This document shows, piece after piece, positions 1 to 4,248 of a stretch of DNA of 5,885 nt. Location: NCBI GenBank assembly GCA_902796775.1, contig CADBQK010000323.1, positions 1 through 5,885 on the forward strand, written 5' to 3'. This stretch comes from an uncultured Lachnospiraceae bacterium (GTDB lineage: Bacteria; Bacillota_A; Clostridia; Lachnospirales; Lachnospiraceae). Below the pieces are notes generated by a model. The model saw only the letters and a list, made by a program, of their open reading frames with translations. It was not told where the DNA came from and did no database searches. Each line of letters opens with the position of its first letter. Within the stretch, counting starts at the first letter, position 1. The position numbers and the translations under genes were made by a program.

Positions 1-309
1 ATCCAGCCGATAGTGGAAAATGCGATTCGTCACGGTGTACGTATTCGTGAAGACGGGCGGATAAGGGTAAGCGTGCAGAAAATCATGCAGAAACAGGATG
101 TTTTCCATGAGATTACTGTATCGGATAATGGAAAAGGTTTTGACGTGCAGGCTCTGGGGCAGGCAGATGATTCGCATATCGGTATCCGGAATGTTAAGGA
201 GCGGCTGGAAAGAATGTGCGGTGGTTCACTTGCCATCGAAAGCCGTATTGATCAGGGGACAACGGTCCGGATCCGTATCCCGGTCAGACAGGATGATGAA
301 AAAAGATGA
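1..309 (+). CDS. Sensor histidine kinase, C-terminal ATPase domain (5' partial)
   Basis: This is the last 102 residues of a sensor kinase; the start, any sensor and membrane part, and the phosphorylated histidine lie before the window. The visible part is a HATPase_c domain: an N-box (PIVENAIRHG, residues 3-12), a G1 box (DNGKGFD, 42-48) and a G2-like box (HIGIRNVKERL, 59-69), ending in the usual final beta strands (TTVRIRIPV). The N-box wording and the GIRNVKERL segment are typical of the LytS/YehU (His_kinase) class rather than the EnvZ class. Such kinases bind ATP, autophosphorylate and pass the phosphate to a response regulator. The reading frame is open from base 1 and stops at TGA 307-309. 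The regulator gene follows after 25 bases in the same direction, so the two almost certainly form an operon. The signal sensed cannot be inferred. The domain call is secure; the subfamily is likely. Confidence 0.9.
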   Translation: MQPIVENAIRHGVRIREDGRIRVSVQKIMQKQDVFHEITVSDNGKGFDVQALGQADDSHIGIRNVKERLERMCGGSLAIESRIDQGTTVRIRIPVRQDDEKR

Positions 310-334
310 TGAAACAGGAAAAGGGGCCGGATGT

Positions 335-1132
335 ATGAGAGCGATTTGTGTGGACGATGAAGCACTGGTGCTGCAGCTGGTGGTTTCCCTGTGTAAGGAG
401 ATCCCGGAGCTGACAGACGTGAAGGGATTCGGGAGTGCAGATCAGGCACTGTCGTATCTGGAAGATCAGGCAGCCGATCTGGCTATCCTGGATATCGATA
501 TGCCGCATATGAACGGGATCGAGCTGGCTATGCACATTAAGGACAGGTATCCTGATACGGCGATCCTGTTTTTGACTGGCTATGCAAAGTATGCTCTGGA
601 TGCCTTCTCAGTTCATGCTTCCGGCTATCTGATGAAACCAATCAGCAGGGAAAAACTTGCTTCTGAAATAGAATATGCGCTTGCCGGCAGGATGTCCCGG
701 AAAACAAGCCATGTTACAGCGAGGACCTTTGGGGAATTTGATCTGTTTGTGGACGGGGAGCTCGTTTGCTTTCCAAGGTCAAAAGCAAAGGAGCTGCTGG
801 CATATCTGATCGACCGGCAGGGCAGCAGTGTAAGCAGGCAGTCTGTGTTTGCTGCTATTTGGGAGGATGAATTGTATGACCGGTCAAAGCAGAAGTATCT
901 GGATGTGGTTATCCGTTCTCTGCGCGATACGCTTGCATCATATGGTGTAAGCGAGATCCTGGAGGTCAAACGTGGTTCTCTGCGTATCTGCCCGGATAAG
1001 CTGGATTGCGACATGTACCGTTTTTTTGACGGTGATCTGGAGGCAATCAACTCATATCGCGGCGAATATATGAGCGCTTACTCCTGGGCAAGCATGAAAG
1101 AGGCACTGATCGATCAAAGGTTCAGGCAGTAA
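335..1132 (+). CDS. Two-component response regulator, CheY receiver plus SARP-like output domain
   Basis: A 265-residue cytoplasmic transcription regulator, partner of the upstream kinase. Residues 1-118 form a receiver domain with the acidic pair D7-D8, phospho-acceptor D53 (AILDIDMP), T81 and K101 (the KP motif). Residues about 131-221 resemble an OmpR/SARP winged-helix DNA-binding domain (FGEFDLFVDG, SKAKELLAYLI, VIRSLRDTL). The tail (YRGEYMSAYSWA, 241-252) recalls the start of a BTAD domain but is too short for a whole one. This matches the family annotated as SARP-family response regulators (COG3947 type). The ATG at 335 is chosen because AAGGGG sits 8 bases upstream and it starts just before the first receiver strand. 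An in-frame ATG at 293 would add 14 residues (MMKKDDETGKGAGC) and overlap the kinase gene; it has a weaker ribosome site. Targets are unknown. Members of this output family bind direct repeats, which matters for the repeat at 1167-1188. Confidence 0.88.
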   Translation: MRAICVDDEALVLQLVVSLCKEIPELTDVKGFGSADQALSYLEDQAADLAILDIDMPHMNGIELAMHIKDRYPDTAILFLTGYAKYALDAFSVHASGYLMKPISREKLASEIEYALAGRMSRKTSHVTARTFGEFDLFVDGELVCFPRSKAKELLAYLIDRQGSSVSRQSVFAAIWEDELYDRSKQKYLDVVIRSLRDTLASYGVSEILEVKRGSLRICPDKLDCDMYRFFDGDLEAINSYRGEYMSAYSWASMKEALIDQRFRQ

Positions 1133-1168
1133 AAAAAGTAGAATATTTTATGAATTTTCCTGTTTTTT
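1123..1168 (+). terminator. Possible weak terminator after the response regulator
   Basis: CAGG (1123-1126), just inside the gene, can pair with CCTG (1159-1162). This can extend by AAAA/TTTT if CAGT is bulged out, and the 3' arm is followed directly by six T (1163-1168). The loop is large and AT-rich, so the stem is weak. The position right after the stop codon fits operon termination, but this is a tentative call. Confidence 0.25.
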
Positions 1169-1188
1169 GATGGACATTTGATAGACAT
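1167..1188. repeat. Tandem 11-bp direct repeat overlapping a -35 element
   Basis: TTGATGGACAT (1167-1177) is followed immediately by TTGATAGACAT (1178-1188). The two units differ at one of 11 bases. A period of 11 bp places both on the same face of the helix, and the second unit supplies the -35 hexamer of the promoter at 1178-1206. Direct repeats at about 11-bp spacing over a -35 are the known binding layout of OmpR/SARP-type regulators, so this is a candidate operator for the regulator encoded just upstream. That link is inference. Confidence 0.55.
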
Positions 1189-1206
1189 GGGATGATATAG
1201 TATAAA
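1178..1206 (+). promoter_or_regulatory. Sigma-A type promoter TTGATA-17-TATAAA in the intergenic region
   Basis: TTGATA (1178-1183), a 17-base spacer, then TATAAA (1201-1206) give 5 of 6 matches to each consensus hexamer at the ideal spacing. Transcription would start near 1213. No convincing ORF follows before the terminator at 1395-1425, so the promoter would drive a non-coding RNA or, with read-through, glgC. Confidence 0.6.
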
Positions 1207-1275
1207 CGAGCTGCGGGATGTGTTGCAATCTGCTTGGATCTGACATAACTTCATAAACACATTCCGTGGCTTTCT

Positions 1276-1314
1276 TATCCGGCAGACTGGTCAAGAACCT
1301 GATAGTTCCGGATA
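1276..1314 (+). other. Hairpin within the putative small RNA
   Basis: A perfect 7-bp inverted repeat, TATCCGG (1276-1282) and CCGGATA (1308-1314), encloses 25 bases that pair further (ACT with AGT, GGT with ACC). It has no T-run after it, so it is RNA structure rather than a terminator. Confidence 0.5.
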
Positions 1315-1394
1315 CAGGAAGGGGAAAAACACTGGAAAACCGCCTCGGATCAGGGATAGCGATAAACAAAATTAAACACTATGACAGAAGAAAG

Positions 1395-1425
1395 AGTCTG
1401 GTGCATCGAATGTACCAGACTTTTT
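1395..1425 (+). terminator. Strong intrinsic terminator upstream of glgC
   Basis: AGTCTGGTGCAT (1395-1406) pairs with ATGTACCAGACT (1410-1421) as a 12-bp stem with one G-U pair and a three-base loop (CGA). Five T follow (1421-1425). The A-rich bases before the stem can also pair with the T-run. It lies 263 bases past the response regulator stop and about 30 bases before the glgC -35, so it ends whatever is transcribed through 1213-1394 and insulates glgC. Confidence 0.88.
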
Positions 1426-1429
1426 GTGC

Positions 1430-1443
1430 ATTTTCATGAAAAT
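1430..1443. repeat. 14-bp perfect palindrome upstream of the glgC promoter
   Basis: ATTTTCATGAAAAT is perfectly self-complementary. It sits between the terminator and the glgC -35 element, centred about 54 bases before the predicted start of transcription. It may be a dimer-binding operator. Its AT-richness makes chance a real alternative. Confidence 0.4.
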
Positions 1444-1455
1444 ATAAAATAATGC

Positions 1456-1484
1456 TTCTCATCTATTGTGTTTTTTGATACAAT
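1456..1484 (+). promoter_or_regulatory. Predicted glgCD promoter
   Basis: TTCTCA (1456-1461, 4 of 6 to the -35 consensus), a 17-base spacer, then TACAAT (1479-1484, 5 of 6 to the -10 consensus). The start of transcription would be near 1491, giving a 5' leader of about 62 bases. The surrounding 1440-1515 stretch is very AT-rich. The weak -35 suggests dependence on an activator, which is inference. Confidence 0.5.
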
Positions 1485-1485
1485 A
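1464..1485. promoter_or_regulatory. Inverted repeat covering the glgC -10 (candidate operator)
   Basis: TATTGT (1464-1469) and ACAATA (1480-1485) are perfect inverted 6-bp arms separated by 10 bases. The right arm overlaps the -10 hexamer, so a bound protein would block RNA polymerase. The centre is 31 bp, close to three helical turns, from the centre of the dyad at 1496-1515. Confidence 0.4.
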
Positions 1486-1495
1486 AAAACATAAA

Positions 1496-1515
1496 TTGTA
1501 CGTGATTTTATACAA
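1496..1515. promoter_or_regulatory. Second inverted repeat just downstream of the glgC start site
   Basis: TTGTA (1496-1500) and TACAA (1511-1515) are perfect inverted 5-bp arms with 10 bases between. It resembles the dyad at 1464-1485 in having TTGT and ACAA half-sites, but the gap between those cores is 12 rather than 10 bases, so the two may not be the same kind of site. Confidence 0.35.
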
Positions 1516-1552
1516 CATATCAGCTCATATATACGAAAGGGGAGATTAGAGT

Positions 1553-2764
1553 ATGGGTAAAGAGATGATTGCTATGCTGCTTGCCGGCGGGCAGGGTTCC
1601 AGACTGTATGTACTGACGCAGAATCTGGCCAAACCAGCCGTCCCGTTCGGGGGGAAGTACCGCATTATTGACTTCCCTCTGTCAAACTGTGTCAATTCCG
1701 GTATTGACACAGTAGGTATCCTGACACAGTACCAGCCGCTGGTATTAAATGAGTACATTGGCAATGGCCAGCCATGGGATCTGGACCGGCTGTACGGTGG
1801 TGTCCATGTGCTGCCGCCGTATCAGAAAGCACAGGGATCCGACTGGTATAAAGGTACAGCAAATGCTATCTACCAGAATCTGAGCTTTATCGAGCGGTAT
1901 GATCCTGAGTATGTCATCATCCTTTCCGGCGACCAGATCTGCAAACAGGATTACAGTGATTTCCTAAAATTCCACAAGGAGAAGAATGCGGAGTTCAGTG
2001 TGGCCGTTATGGAAGTGCCCTGGGAGGAGGCTCCCCGCTTCGGCCTGATGGTGGCGGATGAAGATGACAGGATTACGGAGTTCCAGGAAAAGCCGGAGCA
2101 TCCGAAATCAAATCTGGCTTCCATGGGTATCTACATCTTCAACTGGGATATCCTGAAGATGTATCTCATCGAAGACGAGGCAGATGAAAACTCGGAGAAT
2201 GATTTCGGCAACAATATCATTCCGAACCTTCTGAGGGATGATAGAAGAATGTATGCCTACCATTTCAACGGATACTGGAAGGATGTAGGGACGATCTCTT
2301 CACTTTGGGAGGCCAATATGGAGGTATTGGATCCGGAGGAGAGCGGGATCAACCTCTTTGACGAGGACTGGAAGGTATATAGTCGTAACAGCGGACTTCC
2401 TGGACATAAGATCAACCCCGGAGCTGTTGTGAAAAACTCAATGATCACCGACGGATGCACCATCGACGGGAAAGTAAATCATTCCATCTTATTCTCAGGT
2501 GTAACTGTCGAAAAAGGTGCGATCGTGGAGGATGCGGTCATCATGGGCGGCTGCATTATCAAGGCGGGAGCTAAGGTCAGCCACTGCATACTCGCAGAAA
2601 ACGTGGTGGTTGGCTCAAATGCAGTCATCGGGGCTATGCCTCAGAATCCGGAGGAACATGGCGGTGTAGCGACAGTCGGTGCCGGTGTCTACATCGGAGA
2701 TGGCGCTGTGATCGGCCCGGATGCGATGGTGAGCAGGAATGTAAAGGACGGTGAGCAGAGATGA
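1553..2764 (+). CDS. glgC: Glucose-1-phosphate adenylyltransferase, catalytic subunit GlgC
   Basis: A 403-residue cytoplasmic enzyme making ADP-glucose and pyrophosphate from ATP and glucose-1-phosphate, the committed step of bacterial glycogen synthesis. The nucleotidyltransferase domain (about 5-260) carries LAGGQGSRL (10-18), [15 protein letters not shown] (27-41), WYKGTA (98-103), SGDQI with D127, and EKP with K180. D127 and K180 align with E. coli GlgC D142 and K195 at a constant offset of 15. A left-handed beta-helix (about 280-390) follows. E. coli K39, used for fructose-1,6-bisphosphate activation, aligns with N24, so that control is probably absent. The family's GDH is GDQ here. The ATG at 1553 has AAGGGGAG at 1537-1544, 8 bases upstream. 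The stop overlaps the glgD start as ATGA, indicating translational coupling. Length and motifs are normal for Firmicutes GlgC and the gene is intact. Confidence 0.97.
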   Translation: MGKEMIAMLLAGGQGSRLYVLTQNLAKPAVPFGGKYRIIDFPLSNCVNSGIDTVGILTQYQPLVLNEYIGNGQPWDLDRLYGGVHVLPPYQKAQGSDWYKGTANAIYQNLSFIERYDPEYVIILSGDQICKQDYSDFLKFHKEKNAEFSVAVMEVPWEEAPRFGLMVADEDDRITEFQEKPEHPKSNLASMGIYIFNWDILKMYLIEDEADENSENDFGNNIIPNLLRDDRRMYAYHFNGYWKDVGTISSLWEANMEVLDPEESGINLFDEDWKVYSRNSGLPGHKINPGAVVKNSMITDGCTIDGKVNHSILFSGVTVEKGAIVEDAVIMGGCIIKAGAKVSHCILAENVVVGSNAVIGAMPQNPEEHGGVATVGAGVYIGDGAVIGPDAMVSRNVKDGEQR

Positions 2765-3903
2765 TTAAAACCAATGCGGACGCTATGGCGGTGATCTTTC
2801 CGAATAATCTTGATAATATGATCCCTGAGATTGCAGAGATCCGTATGATCGGGTCACTCCCTTTTGCCAGCCGTTATCGTGTCATTGACTTCTATCTTTC
2901 CAGCCTGGTAAACAGCGGGATCGACAACATTACGATCATGGCGAAGAAGAATTACCATTCCCTTCTCGACCATATCGGCTCAGGCAGAGAGTGGGATCTG
3001 GTGCGGAAAAATGGCGGCATTACCATTTTCCCTCCCTATGCAGTAAAAAATTCAGGGGTATTTAATGGCTGGATTGAAGGTCTGGCCAGCATCCGGCCCT
3101 TCCTGCTTTCCCAGAAAGAGGAGTATATCATCCTTACGGAAGCGGATATTGTCATGAATTTTGACTACGCTTCACTGCTGAAGACACATATTGAGAGCGG
3201 AGCCGATGTCACGATCCTTTATAATCAGGATGCCATGCCGGAGGAAGTGATTGAGGAGGGCAGCCCGGATAAGGGGATGTTCTACACACTGGATCTGGAC
3301 GGGACGAGAGTTGTCAATATTGATATCAATTCCCGTAAACGAGGACCGCAGAATATGTCATTAAATGTTTATGTCGCCAAGAGGACATTCCTGATCGACG
3401 CAATCGACAGAGCATTTATGAAAGGTGCTGTCTATCTGATTCGCGATCTCCTGATTCCGATGCTTAAGGAGATGAATGTACAGGGCTACAGATATGATGG
3501 CTATGTCGCCAGGATCAGTGATATGAAGCACTATTTCCGTGAGAATATGCGGCTTTTGGAGGGCGATAACCTGTCCCAGCTCTTCTCGGGGAATCCTGTC
3601 TTTACAAAGATCCGTGATGATAATCCTACCCGTTACAAAAACGGCTGCAGTGCCAGCAATGTGCTGGTAGCAGATGGATGCATCATTGAGGGAGATATCG
3701 AGGACTGCATTCTGTTCAGAGGTGTAAAGATCGGGAAAGGAGCAAAGCTTCGCAAATGTATCCTGATGCAGGATACAGTGGTTGAAGACGGAGCTGTCCT
3801 TGATCATGTGATCGCGGATAAGCGCGTGACGATCAGCGGCCAGAGGCGGCTGAGCGGGTCCGAGACCTTGCCGATCTATATTGCGAAAGGGCAGTCAGTA
3901 TAG
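2761..3903 (+). CDS. glgD: GlgD, non-canonical subunit of ADP-glucose pyrophosphorylase
   Basis: A 380-residue paralogue of GlgC. In Firmicutes GlgD joins GlgC in a hetero-oligomer and raises its activity; alone it is considered poorly active or inactive. The fold is kept: [18 protein letters not shown] (38-55), [10 protein letters not shown] (71-80), a beta-helix (about 285-365) with repeats such as [19 protein letters not shown]. The active site is eroded. Where GlgC has LAGGQGSRL, this has FPNNLDNMI; the KP of KPAVPFGG is IG; the glucose-1-phosphate lysine of EKP aligns with N190 (INS). An aspartate, D129 (EADI), does align with catalytic D127 of GlgC. So it is probably regulatory or structural. 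The start ATG lies within the glgC stop (ATGA), with GGTGAG and AAGGA as possible ribosome sites in the end of glgC. A terminator follows 26 bases after the TAG stop. Confidence 0.95.
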   Translation: MIKTNADAMAVIFPNNLDNMIPEIAEIRMIGSLPFASRYRVIDFYLSSLVNSGIDNITIMAKKNYHSLLDHIGSGREWDLVRKNGGITIFPPYAVKNSGVFNGWIEGLASIRPFLLSQKEEYIILTEADIVMNFDYASLLKTHIESGADVTILYNQDAMPEEVIEEGSPDKGMFYTLDLDGTRVVNIDINSRKRGPQNMSLNVYVAKRTFLIDAIDRAFMKGAVYLIRDLLIPMLKEMNVQGYRYDGYVARISDMKHYFRENMRLLEGDNLSQLFSGNPVFTKIRDDNPTRYKNGCSASNVLVADGCIIEGDIEDCILFRGVKIGKGAKLRKCILMQDTVVEDGAVLDHVIADKRVTISGQRRLSGSETLPIYIAKGQSV

Positions 3904-3929
3904 ACCTGATCATACATGCCCATATAAAG

Positions 3930-3965
3930 AATGGGGAGTCTCTATTTGCGAGGCTCTCCATTTTT
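3930..3965 (+). terminator. Intrinsic terminator of the glgCD operon
   Basis: AATGGGGAGTCTC (3930-3942) pairs with GAGGCTCTCCATT (3950-3962) over 13 bp with two G-U pairs; the loop is TATTTGC. Five T follow the last stem bases (3961-3965). It is 26 bases after the glgD stop and separates glgCD from hppA. Confidence 0.9.
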
Positions 3966-4104
3966 GTCCTCGCGTGCAGTGTTCTGAGAAGACAGGCAGT
4001 CCCCGGATCAGACAGGCCTGGATATGCCTGAAAAGGGATTATGACGAAAGGGAAAGCAGGATGAGATGCCTTTTTGTATAAAACATTGAAATATTTAATT
4101 TTGC
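3966..4104. other. Non-coding spacer between the glgCD terminator and the hppA promoter
   Basis: I see no gene here. Reading frames crossing it either start inside glgD and run through the terminator or lack a ribosome site. GACAGGC occurs twice, 20 bases apart (3991-3997 and 4011-4017). The second copy forms a small hairpin, CAGGC (4013-4017) with GCCTG (4026-4030). A TGCCTTTTT run (4067-4075) resembles a terminator tail but has no good adjacent stem. AT content rises sharply after about 4075, approaching the promoter. Confidence 0.5.
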
Positions 4105-4133
4105 TTGTATTCCAGACTTCTTGCTGATAAAAT
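4105..4133 (+). promoter_or_regulatory. Predicted hppA promoter, extended -10
   Basis: TTGTAT (4105-4110), a 17-base spacer, then TAAAAT (4128-4133, 5 of 6) preceded by TG one base upstream (4125-4126), an extended -10 that compensates for a -35 matching only 3 of 6. Transcription would begin near 4140, leaving a leader of about 109 bases before hppA. A weaker alternative is TTGAAA (4086-4091), 16 bases, TATTCC (4108-4113). Confidence 0.5.
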
Positions 4134-4149
4134 AAATAATTGTACTGTG

Positions 4150-4214
4150 CCTTACCTGTTTTGCAGGGAAGGATAGTCAATCTAATCTGGCTGCCTGCGT
4201 ATCCGGCGGATGCG
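4150..4214 (+). other. Two hairpins in the hppA 5' leader
   Basis: The first pairs CCTT and CCTG (4150-4158) with CAGG and AAGG (4164-4172) around an A-G mismatch, with loop TTTTG. The second pairs CGTATCC (4198-4204) with GGATGCG (4208-4214), with one T-G pair and loop GGC. Neither is followed by a T-run, so they are not terminators. They may be mRNA-stabilising or regulatory. I do not recognise a known riboswitch. Confidence 0.35.
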
Positions 4215-4248
4215 GGAGCGGTTATATTGTTTTTTGGGAGGTATGGTT

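Larger units (their letters stand above)
1213..1425 (+). ncRNA. Putative small RNA of about 213 nt (unrecognised)
   Basis: This interval is bounded by a good promoter at 1178-1206 and a strong intrinsic terminator at 1395-1425. It contains no ORF with a ribosome binding site. A central hairpin pairs TATCCGG (1276-1282) with CCGGATA (1308-1314), with inner pairs ACT/AGT and GGT/ACC. CCTGAT (1299-1304) could instead pair with ATCAGG downstream (near 1350), so two alternative folds are possible. It does not match any RNA family whose key motifs I could check by eye (SRP RNA, c-di-GMP-I or fluoride riboswitches). It could be a free-standing small RNA, or a glgC leader whose terminator is conditional. 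The ends are inferred from the signals only. Confidence 0.35.

Noticed and set aside
98..334. In-frame upstream extension of the response regulator, with ATG starts from 98 on
   Set aside because: It overlaps the kinase gene in another frame, has no family-like sequence, and the receiver domain begins at the ATG at 335, which has a good ribosome site.
1148..1369. 73-residue reading frame on the - strand
   Set aside because: It starts with TTG without a ribosome binding site, resembles no family I know, and lies across the predicted promoter and small RNA of the + strand.
1381..1452. 23-residue ORF on the + strand before glgC, considered as a leader peptide
   Set aside because: No ribosome binding site, and most of it is simply the terminator stem read as codons.
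3361..3807. 148-residue reading frame on the - strand inside glgD
   Set aside because: It is the shadow of a well-supported gene; no start signal or family motif.
4061..4075. Second terminator ending in TGCCTTTTT
   Set aside because: The only adjacent pairing is AGGAT with ATGCCT and needs a bulge; the stem is too short and unstable.
3881..4081. 66-residue + strand frame starting within glgD
   Set aside because: It runs straight through the strong terminator and lacks a ribosome site.
3833..4180. 115-residue - strand frame over the glgD end and spacer
   Set aside because: It crosses the glgCD terminator and the hppA promoter and has no recognisable domain.
4100..4248. Fluoride riboswitch upstream of hppA
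   Set aside because: The conserved GGNGAUGG, AACCGCC and GAUGGCUCCUA-like segments are not present.
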